This document shows positions 52,786-62,386 of a DNA stretch of 64,000 nt, piece by piece. The notes under the pieces were generated by a model, which did not search any database, was not told the DNA's origin, and was given only the letters and a program-made list of their open reading frames with translations. A program made the translations under genes and the position numbers. Within the stretch, counting starts at the first letter, position 1; every line of letters starts with the position of its first letter. This DNA comes from Methylobacterium gossipiicola (GTDB lineage Bacteria > Pseudomonadota > Alphaproteobacteria > Rhizobiales > Beijerinckiaceae), in NCBI RefSeq assembly GCF_900113485.1, contig NZ_FOPM01000020.1, forward strand, positions 1 to 64,000, written 5' to 3'.

Positions 52786-55560
52786 ATGTCACAGCGCCCA
52801 GCGACGTCCCCGCGTCCCGTCCGTTCGGTCCCGAAGACCGGCGCCGCCCCTTCTGATTACACCACCAGCGCGGCGGTGCTCGACACGGCCGGCGCGACGC
52901 CGATGATGGCGCAGTACATCGAGATCAAGGCGGCCAACACCGATTGCCTGCTGTTCTACCGGATGGGCGATTTCTACGAGTTGTTCTTCGAGGACGCGGA
53001 GATCGCGTCCCGGGCGCTCGGCATCGTCCTGACCAAGCGCGGCAAGCATGGCGGTGCCGATATCCCCATGTGCGGCGTGCCGGTGGAACGCGCCGACGAC
53101 TATCTCAGCCGCCTCATCGCCCTCGGCCACCGCGTCGCCGTCTGCGCCCAGACCGAGGACCCGGCGGAAGCCAAGAAGCGCGGCCCGAAATCCGTGGTCC
53201 GACGCGAGGTGGTGCGCCTCGTCACCCCCGGCACCATCACGGAAGACCGGCTCCTCGATCCGGCGCGGGCCAACATCCTCCTCGCCATCGGCCGTATCAG
53301 GATCGGAGCCGGCAAGACCGAGGCCGACCAAGTCTACGGTCTCGCGGCCCTCGACATCTCGACGGGCCGCTTCGCCTTGAGCGAAGTGCCGGGTCCAGAG
53401 CTCGCCTCGGCCATCGCCCGGCACGAGCCGCGCGAGATCGTCCTGTCGGAGACCATCCACGCCGATCCCGCCCTGGCCCGCCTGTGGCGCGAGATTCCCG
53501 CCCCGGTGACGCCCCTGGCCCAGGCCGAGTTGGAGCCGGCGGCGGCGGAGCGGCGGATCAAGGCGCAGTTCGGCGTCTCCACCCTCGACGGGTTCGGCCA
53601 GTTCGGCCGGGCCGAGATCGCGGCGGCCGGCGCGGCCCTCCTCTACATCGAGCGGACGCAGATCGGGGTCCGCCCGACCCTTTCACCGCCGGTCCGCGAG
53701 GCGAGCGGGGCGACGCTGGCCATCGACGCCTCGACCCGGGCGAACCTCGAACTCACCCGCACCCTGTCGGGCGAGCGCAGGGGCAGTCTCCTCGACGCCA
53801 TCGACCGGACGGTCTCGGCGAGCGGCGCGCGGCTCCTCGCCGAACACCTCGCCGGTCCGCTCACGAACCTCGACGCCATCCGGCGTCGCCATGCGGCGGT
53901 GGCGTGGCTCGCCGAGCAGGGCGTCTCGCGAAAAGCCTTCCGGGAGATCCTCGCCCGCGCGCCCGACCTCGCCCGCGCCCTGTCGCGCCTCGGCCTCGGG
54001 CGGGGCGGCCCGCGCGATCTCGCGGCGCTTCGCGACGGTCTCGACGCCGCGCAAGCTCTCGCCAGCCATCTCGCGGCCCTCGACGCCCTACCGGACGACC
54101 TCGCCACCCTCGGAAAGCGCCTGAAAAAGGTCGACGCCGCCCTGGTGGCGCATTTACGCGCGGCCCTCGCCGACGACCTGCCGCTCAAGCGCACGGACGG
54201 GGGCTTCGTCCGGGAAGGCTATTCGCCGGAGATCGACGAGTGCCGCCTGCTCGGCCAGGATTCCCGCAAGGTCATCGCCGCCCTCCAGGCGCGCTACGCC
54301 GAGGAGACCGCCTGCCGGACCCTGCGGATCAAGCACAACAACATGCTCGGCTATTACATCGAGGTGCCGCAGGCCGTCGGTGAGACCTGCCTCAAGGGGG
54401 TGATGCGCGAGACCTTCATCCACCGCCAGACCATGGTGGACGCCATGCGCTTCACCAGCGTCGAACTCGGCGATCTCGAAGGGCGCATCTCGGGGGCCAC
54501 GGACCGGGCGCTCGCCCTGGAAACGGCGGTGTTCGACGGACTCTGCGGCGAAGTCCTGGCCCAGGCCGCCGCCATCGCGGAGGTGGCCGACGCCCTCGCC
54601 GCCCTCGACGTCGCCGCCTCCCACGCCGACCTCGCCGTGGAACGCGATTGGCGCCGCCCCGTGGTCGATGACGGCTACGGCTTCACCGTGACGGGCGGCC
54701 GCCACCCCGTGGTCGAAGCCGCCCTGCGCCTGTCGGGCGAGCCATTCATCGCCAACGATTGCGATCTCTCGGGGGAGGGCCGGGGTCGCATCCGCCTCAT
54801 CACCGGCCCGAACATGGGCGGCAAATCGACTTTCCTGCGCCAGAACGCCCTCATCGCCGTCCTGGCGCAGATCGGCGCCTTCGTGCCGGCGGCGAGCGCC
54901 CGTCTCGGGCTCGTCGACCGCCTGTTCTCGCGCGTCGGCGCCGCCGACGACCTCGCGCGTGGGCAATCGACCTTCATGGTCGAGATGGTGGAGACCGCCG
55001 CGATCCTCAATCAGGCTACGCGGCGGTCCCTCGTGATCCTCGATGAGATCGGGCGCGGCACCGCCACCTTCGACGGTCTCTCCATCGCCTGGGCCTGCCT
55101 AGAACACCTGCACGAGAAGAACGCCTGCCGCGCCCTGTTCGCCACCCACTTCCACGAATTGACGGCGCTCGGCGAGCGGCTGTCGCACCTCGACAACGCC
55201 ACCCTGAAGGTGGCCGAGCACAAGGGAACGGTGGTGTTCCTGCACGAGGTGGTGCCGGGCGTCGCCGACCGCTCCTACGGCCTCCAGGTGGCGCGCCTCG
55301 CCGGGCTGCCGCCCGGGGTGATCGCACGGGCGGGCGCCATCCTGAAAAACCTCGAGAAATCCGAGCGCGACCGGCCGAACCGCCCACGGATCGACGATCT
55401 CCCCTTGTTCGCCGCCCTGTCGGCTCCCCCCATGGAGGAGACGCCACCGGACCGCGAGGACGGCCTGCGCCTCGTTCTCGACGGGATCGACCCCGATACC
55501 CTGACCCCGCGCGAAGCCCTCGATGCGCTCTATCGTCTGAAGGCGGCGCGGGACACCTGA
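52786..55560 (+). CDS. mutS: DNA mismatch repair protein MutS
   Basis: MutS recognises mismatches and small loops and recruits MutL. The 924-residue protein has a ~40-residue non-conserved N-terminal tail before the mismatch-binding domain. That domain includes [26 protein letters not shown]; the canonical FYE mismatch contact is present. The ATPase domain has [13 protein letters not shown] (Walker A, about residue 675), [15 protein letters not shown] and ATHFHEL. A C-terminal clamp region ends the chain. ATG 52786 is the only reasonable start. It converges with the LOV kinase operon. Confidence 0.98.
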   Translation: MSQRPATSPRPVRSVPKTGAAPSDYTTSAAVLDTAGATPMMAQYIEIKAANTDCLLFYRMGDFYELFFEDAEIASRALGIVLTKRGKHGGADIPMCGVPVERADDYLSRLIALGHRVAVCAQTEDPAEAKKRGPKSVVRREVVRLVTPGTITEDRLLDPARANILLAIGRIRIGAGKTEADQVYGLAALDISTGRFALSEVPGPELASAIARHEPREIVLSETIHADPALARLWREIPAPVTPLAQAELEPAAAERRIKAQFGVSTLDGFGQFGRAEIAAAGAALLYIERTQIGVRPTLSPPVREASGATLAIDASTRANLELTRTLSGERRGSLLDAIDRTVSASGARLLAEHLAGPLTNLDAIRRRHAAVAWLAEQGVSRKAFREILARAPDLARALSRLGLGRGGPRDLAALRDGLDAAQALASHLAALDALPDDLATLGKRLKKVDAALVAHLRAALADDLPLKRTDGGFVREGYSPEIDECRLLGQDSRKVIAALQARYAEETACRTLRIKHNNMLGYYIEVPQAVGETCLKGVMRETFIHRQTMVDAMRFTSVELGDLEGRISGATDRALALETAVFDGLCGEVLAQAAAIAEVADALAALDVAASHADLAVERDWRRPVVDDGYGFTVTGGRHPVVEAALRLSGEPFIANDCDLSGEGRGRIRLITGPNMGGKSTFLRQNALIAVLAQIGAFVPAASARLGLVDRLFSRVGAADDLARGQSTFMVEMVETAAILNQATRRSLVILDEIGRGTATFDGLSIAWACLEHLHEKNACRALFATHFHELTALGERLSHLDNATLKVAEHKGTVVFLHEVVPGVADRSYGLQVARLAGLPPGVIARAGAILKNLEKSERDRPNRPRIDDLPLFAALSAPPMEETPPDREDGLRLVLDGIDPDTLTPREALDALYRLKAARDT

Positions 55561-55670
55561 TACCGTCGTCGGGTGATCGACGCCGAGACCGTTTCACGAC
55601 GTCCGCCCGGCCATGGAGCATCGCCGAGTTCCACCGGTCAGAAATCCCCGAACGGCGTTCGTCCGATGGG

Positions 55671-56123
55671 TCAGTGATGCACCCGCCGGTCCTGCTGAGC
55701 GGCGAGGCGGAAGCCTTCGAGACCGTCGAGGCTCGCGACGTGACCGGCACGACACTCGGCGACGTAGCGCAGGGCCCCGGCCACCACCCGCTCGGAATAC
55801 GGCTTGGCGATCACCCCGACGGCGCCGGCGAAATCGTCCGGAATTCGCTTGGCATTGGCGGTCATGAACACCACCGTGGTGCGGGGATCGGCGCTGAGGG
55901 CCTGGGCCACCGCGACACCCGTCGGTCCGTCGACGAGGTGAATGTCGACGAGGGCGACGTCCGGATGGGTTTCCTGCCCCAGAGCAATGGCCTCCTGCGA
56001 CGAGCAGGCGACGCCGACGATCACGTAGCCGAGGTCGTCGAGGAGACATTCGAGTTCGAGGGCGATGAGGGCCTCGTCCTCGACCACGAGGATGCGCAAA
56101 GGGCTCGGCGAGGTCTCGGACAT
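55671..56123 (-). CDS. Single-domain response regulator paired with the LOV kinase
   Basis: The 150-residue protein is a receiver with the acidic pair in VVEDEALIALELE, the phosphoacceptor Asp in VALVDIHLVDG (about residue 60) and Lys in IAKPYS. No DNA-binding domain follows; the last ~25 residues are helical. The ATG overlaps the stop of the LOV kinase by one base (TGATG), so the pair is translationally coupled and the receiver is almost surely the kinase's partner. Its output must pass through protein contact or further phosphotransfer. Confidence 0.88.
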   Translation of the reverse strand: MSETSPSPLRILVVEDEALIALELECLLDDLGYVIVGVACSSQEAIALGQETHPDVALVDIHLVDGPTGVAVAQALSADPRTTVVFMTANAKRIPDDFAGAVGVIAKPYSERVVAGALRYVAECRAGHVASLDGLEGFRLAAQQDRRVHH

Positions 56124-57253
56124 CAGGATGCGTTGTCCTCGGGATCGGCGACCGCGTCGCGCAAGGAAACGGAATCGAGGGGAACGCTGATCTCCACCCG
56201 CGTGCCTGGGGCCGTCTCGCGCCACGCGATGGTGCCGCGCAGCTGGCGCACCACCATATCCACGAGGGACCGGCCGAAGCCCGACGGGTTCGGCCGCCCC
56301 GCCGACAGGCCGACGCCGTCATCCTCGATCACCATGTGGAGGGCGCCATCGTGCCGCCGCGCCGTGATGCCGATCCGGCCGGAGCGATCATCCGGAAAAG
56401 CATGGCGCACGGCGTTCGTCGCCAATTCGTGCAGCATCAGGGCCAGGGGCGCCGCCATGGCGGCCGAAACCGCCATGGACTCGATGGAAGCGTCCACCGC
56501 CACGCGCTCCCCGTCGATCCCCGCCACGAGGTCATCGACGAAATCATCGGCGAATTCGCGAAAATCGAAACGCGTCACATCCCCCGCCGAGTAGAGCATG
56601 CGGTGGACCGTCGAGAGGGCGCCGATCCGCTCGGCCATGCCGTTGAGGGCGTCGCGGGCCTCGCCCTCCGGGGTACGCCGCGCCTTGAGCAGCATGAGGG
56701 ACGAGATGACCTGGAGGTTGTTCTTGACCCGGTGGTCGACTTCGTGAAGCAGGGCCGTTTTCTGTTCGAGGGCGGCGCGGAGATCCGCCGTCTGCTCGGC
56801 GACCTGCCGGCCGAGATTGGCGTTGGCGTCGCTCATGGTCATTTCGAGGGTGCGCTTGCCCGTCATGTCGGCCTGGGCCGAGAAGTAATGGGTCACGACC
56901 CCATCGGCGTCCCGCACCGGAGACAGGGTGAGGCCGTTCCAGAACCACGACCCGTCCTTGCGGTAGTTCACGAGTTCGGCCTCGAAGGAGGTCCCCGCCG
57001 CGATGGCCGCGCCGATGGCGGCGACCGTCTCCGGGGCGGTCATCGGCCCCTGCAGCATCCGGCAGTTGCGGCCGGCGATATCCTCCCAGGCATAGCCCGT
57101 CAGCGTCAGGAAGGCCGCGTTGGCCCACACGATGGGATGGTCCGGACGCTGCGTGTCCACCAGCACCATCGGCGTGGGGCTTCCCTCGAACGCGGAGGCA
57201 AACGTCGCCCCTGCGTCCATCGATCCTTCCAGGCGACGGGAGCGCGCCGTCAT
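56123..57253 (-). CDS. LOV-domain blue-light sensor histidine kinase (HisKA_2/HWE type)
   Basis: The ~376-residue cytoplasmic protein has a PAS/LOV domain over residues 15-130 and a histidine kinase of the HisKA_2 group. The flavin-adduct Cys is in GRNCRMLQGP (about residue 64). ELVNYRKDGSWFWNGL and the late YFSAQADMTGK give the Asn and Gln flavin contacts, so FMN photochemistry is expected. The phosphoacceptor is in HEVDHRVKNNLQ (about residue 174), followed by the ATPase part with HELATNAVRHAF and IEDDGVGL. No membrane spans. ATG 57253 or 57220 may start it. Its receiver is encoded directly behind it. Confidence 0.88.
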   Translation of the reverse strand: MTARSRRLEGSMDAGATFASAFEGSPTPMVLVDTQRPDHPIVWANAAFLTLTGYAWEDIAGRNCRMLQGPMTAPETVAAIGAAIAAGTSFEAELVNYRKDGSWFWNGLTLSPVRDADGVVTHYFSAQADMTGKRTLEMTMSDANANLGRQVAEQTADLRAALEQKTALLHEVDHRVKNNLQVISSLMLLKARRTPEGEARDALNGMAERIGALSTVHRMLYSAGDVTRFDFREFADDFVDDLVAGIDGERVAVDASIESMAVSAAMAAPLALMLHELATNAVRHAFPDDRSGRIGITARRHDGALHMVIEDDGVGLSAGRPNPSGFGRSLVDMVVRQLRGTIAWRETAPGTRVEISVPLDSVSLRDAVADPEDNAS

Positions 57254-57573
57254 GGCTGCCTCGCACGCGGTCCCGCCATGCCCCGCATGGATCGGACGGC
57301 TTGGCGACAAGGAGGGCGACGCGTCACGAGGAGCATCCCGATTGAGTATGACGTCGAGAGGACGCACAGGGGAATGCAACCGACTGACGGCGAGAGGCGC
57401 AAGTCCCAATTGGCATACATGCAGTTTTAACGCAGCCTGTTAACAGGTTATCGGCCATTCCAGAGAATGCCAAGGTCACGCCGTTAACGTCCTCGCGGGC
57501 GAACCGACTGATGTGACCGCCGTCCGTAACGGCTGCAAACTTAAGCGCCGAGCTTGAAAAGGAGTTCCACCCC
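57254..57573. other. 320-bp divergent region between the LOV kinase and ampG
   Basis: The centre (about 57405-57500) is AT-richer and holds TTTTAAC at 57425-57431, the palindrome CTGTTAACAG at 57438-57447 and GTTAACG at 57483-57489. These TTAA elements are not at the seven-base spacing of CtrA sites. The right end carries AGGAG eight bases before the ampG ATG. No gene or RNA was recognised. Confidence 0.4.
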
Positions 57574-59031
57574 ATGGCCGAAAGCCCTGTGCGGAACCGT
57601 CGCCGCCTGCGTGCCTGGGTCGAGGATCGCCGCATCCCGCTGATGTTGGCGCTCGGCTTCTCGTCGGGCCTGCCCCTGCTCCTCGTGCTGGGAACCTTCT
57701 CGACGCGGCTCGCCTACTCGGACGTGGACATCAAGACCGTCGGTCTCTTCAGCTATCTCGCGCTGCCCTACACCCTGAAGTTCCTCTGGGCGCCGCTCAT
57801 CGACCGGTTCGACGTGCCGGGGCTCACCCGCCGCCTCGGGCGCCGCCGCGCCTGGATGGTGACGACGCAGGCCGCCGTCGCGGCGGCCTTGAGCCTCATG
57901 GCGTTCGCCGATCCGTCCACGAGCCTGGGACTCCTCGGCCTCGGCGCCTTCCTCCTCGCGTTCTGCGCCGCAACCCAGGACGTGGTCATCGACGGCTGGC
58001 GCATCGACGCCGCCGGCACCGACCTTCAAGGCGTCCTCGCCGCCACCTCGAATCTCGGCTACCGCTTCGGCTTGATGATGGCGGGAGCCGGCGCCCTGTT
58101 CCTCGCCGATGCCTATGGTTGGCAAACCGCCTACCTCTGCATGGCGGCCTTCATGCTCGTCGGCCTCCTCGCCGCCCTCCTGGCCCCGGCATTCGACACG
58201 ACCGGGGACGCGGCGCGCGCGGCGGCGGCGACGGAGGGCGCGGCGGGGCGTCCGGTCAAGGTCTGGACGTTTCGCGGCGCCGTGTTGGAGCCCCTCACCG
58301 AACTCCACCGGCGCCTCGGCCCCGGCCTGTGGGCGATCCTCGTCCTCGTGGCGTTCTATCGGATGCCGGATTTCATCTCCGGCGTGATGGCGAGCCCGCT
58401 CTACCGGGAGGTCGGCTTCACCCTGACGGAGATCGGGGCGGTCTCGAAACTCTACGGCATCTGGGTCGGGATCGCGGGCGGGTTCGCCGGGGGCTGGGCG
58501 ATGCAGCGATTCGGCCTGTTTCCGACCCTGCTGGTCGGCGCGTTCCTCGGCGCCGCCTCGAACCTCGCCTTCTCGTGGCTGTCCTTCGGCGGACCGGAGG
58601 TGTGGCGCCTCGCGGCGGCCATCTCCATCGATAATTTCTGCGGTTCCTTCGCCGGTATGGCCCTCATCGCGTACATGTCGAGCCTGACCGCGCCGGGCTT
58701 CGCCGCGACCCAGTACGCCCTGTTCTCGTCGCTCTATGCCCTGCCGGGCAAGCTCGTGGCCGGCACCTCGGGCTACGTGGTCGCCGCCTATGGCTACCCG
58801 GTGTTCTTCGCCTTCACGGCGGCCGTCGGCATCCCGGTTCTGGTGCTCTGCCTGTTCGTCGGGCGGGCCGGCGAGCGGAGCGCCGCGCGCGCGACCGCCG
58901 AGGCGGATGGAGCGAACGCCGTCATCGAATCCGCCGATCCCGAGGTCTCACGCGGGAACCATCCCGGCGCCCCTGGGCTTCCTTTGTCCGGCACTCCGGT
59001 GCCCGGCCAACGCGCGAGATCCCAGACGTGA
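57574..59031 (+). CDS. ampG: AmpG-family muropeptide permease (MFS)
   Basis: AmpG imports GlcNAc-anhydromuropeptides for cell-wall recycling. The 485-residue protein has 12 or more hydrophobic helices. Typical AmpG segments are MLALGFSSGLPLLLVLGTFSTRL (residues ~24-46), KFLWAPLIDRFDVP and CAATQDVVIDGWRID. The last ~55 residues are hydrophilic. AGGAG precedes ATG 57574. Its TGA overlaps the GTG of the EcsC-family gene (GTGA). No ampD or beta-lactamase gene is nearby. Confidence 0.92.
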   Translation: MAESPVRNRRRLRAWVEDRRIPLMLALGFSSGLPLLLVLGTFSTRLAYSDVDIKTVGLFSYLALPYTLKFLWAPLIDRFDVPGLTRRLGRRRAWMVTTQAAVAAALSLMAFADPSTSLGLLGLGAFLLAFCAATQDVVIDGWRIDAAGTDLQGVLAATSNLGYRFGLMMAGAGALFLADAYGWQTAYLCMAAFMLVGLLAALLAPAFDTTGDAARAAAATEGAAGRPVKVWTFRGAVLEPLTELHRRLGPGLWAILVLVAFYRMPDFISGVMASPLYREVGFTLTEIGAVSKLYGIWVGIAGGFAGGWAMQRFGLFPTLLVGAFLGAASNLAFSWLSFGGPEVWRLAAAISIDNFCGSFAGMALIAYMSSLTAPGFAATQYALFSSLYALPGKLVAGTSGYVVAAYGYPVFFAFTAAVGIPVLVLCLFVGRAGERSAARATAEADGANAVIESADPEVSRGNHPGAPGLPLSGTPVPGQRARSQT

Positions 59032-59978
59032 GCAACCTCTCCCTCGTTCCCGAGTCCGATACCGACGACACCGCTTCGATCCCGACGCCCCAGAACGGGG
59101 CGAGCTTGAGCGACACGGATGCCGCCGCCCTGCGGCGCGCCGTCCGGACCCTGGAGAATCCGGGCCTCGCCTCCCGGCTTTCGGCGGCGGCGGGTGCCCC
59201 CCTCGACATGATCGGCAAAGCCCTGCCGGAGGCCGTGACCGGTGCCGTCTCGCGCGCCACGGAGAACGCCATGCAGACCGCCCTGCGGGTGGCGCTGGCG
59301 ACCCTGCCGGAGGCACGCAAGACCGTGGTGCCGGCCGGTCACGATCTCATCGAGACGGTGGCGGAGGCCCCCGTCAGCGCCGGGGCGCGCCTCGGTCGCC
59401 TGCTGCCCCATAGCGATTTCGCCCACAAGGCCATGGCGGCGGTGTCGGGCGCCGTGGGTGGGGCCTTCGGCCTCGCCACCCTCGCGGTGGAACTGCCCCT
59501 CTCCACCACCCTGATGCTGCGCTCCATCGCGGGCATCGCCCGGGAAGAAGGCGAGGACCTATCGGATCCGGAGAACGCCCTGGCCTGCGTGCAGGTCTTC
59601 GCCCTCGGCGGTCGCGCCGGCGAGACTCCGCTCACCGAGAGCGGCTATTTCGCCGTGCGGGCGGCACTCGCCAAGACCATGGCGGAAGCGGCGCGCTATG
59701 CCGGCAACCGTGCCTTGCTGGACGAAGCCGCCCCGGCGCTCATCCGGTTCTCCACCCAGATCGCCGCCCGTTTCGGCATCGTTGTGTCGCAGAAGGTCGC
59801 CGCCCAGGCGGTGCCGATCCTCGGCGCCGTCGGTGGGGCCGCCGTGAACACGGCTTTCATGGACCATTTCCAGGCGACCGCTCGGGCGCATTTCACCGTG
59901 CGCCGCCTGGAACGGACCTACGGCGCCGATCTCGTGCGCGCGGCCTACGAGGTCGAGAAGGCCGCCATCGCGGCCTAA
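59028..59978 (+). CDS. EcsC family protein
   Basis: The 316-residue protein matches the EcsC family. Recognisable parts are an acidic N-terminal ~35 residues, HKAMAAVSGAVGGAFGLATLAVELPLSTTLMLRSIAGIAREEGED and the later GIVVSQKVAAQAVPILGAVGGAAVNTAFMDHFQATARAHF. Two amphipathic/hydrophobic Gly-rich segments suggest membrane contact. The function of the family in Gram-negatives is unknown. The GTG start overlaps the ampG stop, so the two are co-translated, which hints at an envelope role. Confidence 0.85.
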   Translation: MSNLSLVPESDTDDTASIPTPQNGASLSDTDAAALRRAVRTLENPGLASRLSAAAGAPLDMIGKALPEAVTGAVSRATENAMQTALRVALATLPEARKTVVPAGHDLIETVAEAPVSAGARLGRLLPHSDFAHKAMAAVSGAVGGAFGLATLAVELPLSTTLMLRSIAGIAREEGEDLSDPENALACVQVFALGGRAGETPLTESGYFAVRAALAKTMAEAARYAGNRALLDEAAPALIRFSTQIAARFGIVVSQKVAAQAVPILGAVGGAAVNTAFMDHFQATARAHFTVRRLERTYGADLVRAAYEVEKAAIAA

Positions 59979-60001
59979 TCCGATCCGCCGCGCCTCGGCG
60001 G

Positions 60002-61390
60002 TCAACCGGCCGCCGGGTATCGGTTCGCCAACAGGGCATGGACGAGGCGGGCCGTCTGCACCTCGCCGCCCTCCGGCCGCCCCGGCTTCGTCGACGGGTT
60101 CCAGCCGTAGAGATCGAAGTGCAGATGCGCTCGGGTGGCGGGGGCGAAACGGCGCAGGAACAACGCCGCCGTGATCGCCCCCGCGAAGGAGCCGCCCGGC
60201 GCATTGTTGAGGTCGGCGACCTTCGAATCGAGCATGCCCGCATAGGGCGCGTGCAGGGGCAGGCGCCAAACCGGATCGGCCACGGTTTGGCCCACCTCGG
60301 CGACGGCAGCGGCAAGCGCCTCGTCCTCCGTGAAGAAGGCCGGCAGATCGGGGCCGAGGGCGACGCGGGCAGCGCCGGTCAGCGTCGCGAAATCGATGAG
60401 CAGATCGGGCTTCTCGGCATCCGCCAGGGCGAGGGCATCGGCCAGGATGAGGCGGCCTTCCGCATCGGTGTTGCCGATCTCGACGGTGAGGCCGGCGCGG
60501 CTGCGGATCACGTCGCCGGGGCGGAAGGCGGCGCCCGAGATCGCATTCTCCACCGCCGGCACGATGAGGCGCAGGCGCAGGCGGAGCCCCGAGCCCATCA
60601 CCATGGCGGCGGCGGCGAGCGCCGCTGCGGCCCCGCCCATGTCCTTCTTCATCAGCAGCATGCCGCTCGACGGTTTGATGTCGAGGCCGCCGGTGTCGAA
60701 CACCACGCCCTTGCCCACCAGGGTGACGCGGGGCGCCGAGGGATCGCCCCAGGTGAGGTCGATGAGGCGGGGGGCGCGGGGCGAGGCGGCGCCCACCGTA
60801 TGGACGAGGGGAAAATCCTTGGCGAGGGCGTCGCCGCTGGTCACCGTGACGGCGGCGCCGTGGATTTCGGCGAGGTGGCGGATCGCGGCCTCGATCTCGG
60901 CGGGGCCGAGGTCGTTGGCCGGGGTGTTGACGAGGTCGCGCCCCAGGGCCACCGCCTCGGCGATGCGGGTGACCGCCGCGGCATCCACGCCCGCGGGTGC
61001 CACGAGGGTCGGCAAGGCGGCGCCGGCGGCGCGGTAGCGGGTGAAGCGGTAGCTGCCGAGGAGCCAGGCGAGGGCGGCATCGGCACCGTCGAAGCCCGTC
61101 CCGTCGAGGCGGTAAAGGCCAGCCGGCAGGGCGGCGGGCAATTTTCCGATGAGTAGGCGGTCGCGGTTCGGTCCGGCCTCCCCGAGGCCGAACAGGACGC
61201 GCCCGAGTCGTCCATCGGCGGCCGGCACCAGGGCGAGGCGTCCAGCTTTCGGAGCGAAGCCCGTGGCCCGGGCATAGGCCGCTTCATGTGGAGCGAGGCC
61301 CGCTTCCACCGCCGCCCAATCCGCCGGGGCGACGCAGACGATGGAAATGGCGGATGCGAGGTCGGGCGCGGAATCGATGAGTCGGGACAG
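60002..61390 (-). CDS. Leucyl aminopeptidase family M17, apparent CTG start
   Basis: The protein is an M17 metallo-aminopeptidase of the short form (about 462 residues). It has the metal/active-site motifs VGKGVVFDTGGLDIKPS, MKKDMGGAAA and GNTDAEGRLILADAL. The first canonical start in frame is GTG 61309, which would remove the start of the N-terminal domain. Reading further up gives MSRLIDSAPDLASAISIVCV from a CTG at 61390, with AGGA eight bases before it. That sequence looks like a normal M17 N-terminus, so CTG is proposed as the start. It converges with the EcsC gene. Confidence 0.88.
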   Translation of the reverse strand: MSRLIDSAPDLASAISIVCVAPADWAAVEAGLAPHEAAYARATGFAPKAGRLALVPAADGRLGRVLFGLGEAGPNRDRLLIGKLPAALPAGLYRLDGTGFDGADAALAWLLGSYRFTRYRAAGAALPTLVAPAGVDAAAVTRIAEAVALGRDLVNTPANDLGPAEIEAAIRHLAEIHGAAVTVTSGDALAKDFPLVHTVGAASPRAPRLIDLTWGDPSAPRVTLVGKGVVFDTGGLDIKPSSGMLLMKKDMGGAAAALAAAAMVMGSGLRLRLRLIVPAVENAISGAAFRPGDVIRSRAGLTVEIGNTDAEGRLILADALALADAEKPDLLIDFATLTGAARVALGPDLPAFFTEDEALAAAVAEVGQTVADPVWRLPLHAPYAGMLDSKVADLNNAPGGSFAGAITAALFLRRFAPATRAHLHFDLYGWNPSTKPGRPEGGEVQTARLVHALLANRYPAAG

Positions 61391-61416
61391 GGTCGGGTTC
61401 CTCGTACGGGACGGAC

Positions 61417-61431
61417 TTAACCGATGGTTAG
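61417..61431. promoter_or_regulatory. Possible CtrA-type site between pepA-like and TPR genes
   Basis: TTAA (61417-61420), seven bases, then TTAG (61428-61431) is one base off TTAA-N7-TTAA. A further GGTTAAC follows at 61432-61438. The site lies about 85 bases before the TPR lipoprotein gene and 27 bases from the proposed aminopeptidase start. The match is imperfect. Confidence 0.33.
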
Positions 61432-61503
61432 GGTTAACGGTCTATCACCGCCCCACCGGCAGCGTGAAGCAAGGTCGGGTCACGTGCAGTCGGCGGAGTC
61501 GTC

Positions 61504-62334
61504 ATGGTCGGGCCGCGTTTCGAATCGTCGCGGAATCTCAAGCGCCTCTTCGGCATCACCGTCGTGGCGCTGCTGGCCACCGCCTGCAATCGTAAAGATG
61601 GCCCGGCGACGACGGGCTCCCTCGGCGGCCTCACGCTGCCGAGCTTCGGGCGCGCACCGACGAACGTGGTCACGCGCCGCGACGTCGATGCCATGGGCGA
61701 ACGCTACGCAGCGGACCCGAACGACCTTCCCCTAGCCATGCGGTACGCCCAGGCCCTGCGGGCCACGGATCAGCGCCCCCAGGCCGTGGCGGTGCTGCAG
61801 CAGGCCGCCCTGCGCAACCCGAAGAACACCGCCGTGCTCGCCGCCTACGGCAAGAGTCTGGCCGAGGTCGGTCGCTTCGCCGAAGCCGAGGACGTGCTTC
61901 AGAACGCCCATACGGCGGCCCAGCCCGATTGGCGCGTGCTCTCGGCGCAGGGCGCCGTGGCCGACCAGCTCGGCGACCATGCCCGCGCCCAGGGACTCTA
62001 CGAGGCTGCCCTGAAGATCCAGCCCGAGGATCCGACGATCCTCTCGAATCTCGGCCTGTCCTATGCCCTGGGCAAGCGCCTCGACGATGCCGAAGCGGTC
62101 CTGCGGCGCGCCGCCGCCCAACCCCGGGCCGACGCCCGGGTGCGCCAGAACCTCGCCCTGGTCTACGGCCTGAAGGGCAAGTTCGCGGAAGCCGAGGCGG
62201 TTTCCCGCCAGGACCTCTCGCCCGAAGAGGCGGCGGCCAACACCGTGGCGCTCAGGGCCCTCGTCGCCCAGCCGAACGCCTGGAAGGCCCTGAAGGCGGC
62301 GGACCCTGGCGCGAAAGCCGCCAGACACGGCTGA
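61504..62334 (+). CDS. TPR-repeat lipoprotein, TadD-like
   Basis: The 276-residue precursor has a lipoprotein-type signal ending in LLATAC (Cys near residue 28). About four to five tetratricopeptide repeats follow (residues 65-240), such as YAQALRATDQRPQAVAVLQQAAL and ALKIQPEDPTILSNLGLSYALG. TPR lipoproteins of this kind resemble TadD of type IV pilus/Flp secretion loci, but no tad genes are in the window, so the role is open. TTAA-rich sequence lies upstream. Confidence 0.82.
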   Translation: MVGPRFESSRNLKRLFGITVVALLATACNRKDGPATTGSLGGLTLPSFGRAPTNVVTRRDVDAMGERYAADPNDLPLAMRYAQALRATDQRPQAVAVLQQAALRNPKNTAVLAAYGKSLAEVGRFAEAEDVLQNAHTAAQPDWRVLSAQGAVADQLGDHARAQGLYEAALKIQPEDPTILSNLGLSYALGKRLDDAEAVLRRAAAQPRADARVRQNLALVYGLKGKFAEAEAVSRQDLSPEEAAANTVALRALVAQPNAWKALKAADPGAKAARHG

Positions 62335-62353
62335 TCTCGGCTCCGCTCGGGCG

Positions 62354-62385
62354 CCGGACGGCCCCGCCGATTCGGCAGGGTCCGG
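62354..62385. terminator. Hairpin between convergent TPR and phosphatase genes
   Basis: CCGGAC (62354-62359) pairs with GTCCGG (62380-62385), and inner GCCC/GGG and GCCG/CGGC pairs extend the stem with small mismatches. It fills the 52-bp convergent gap and ends one base before the phosphatase stop codon. Confidence 0.5.
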
Positions 62386-62386
62386 A

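Noticed and set aside
57425..57447. CtrA site in the LOV kinase/ampG intergenic region
   Set aside because: The TTAA elements are nine bases apart instead of seven, so the consensus is not met.
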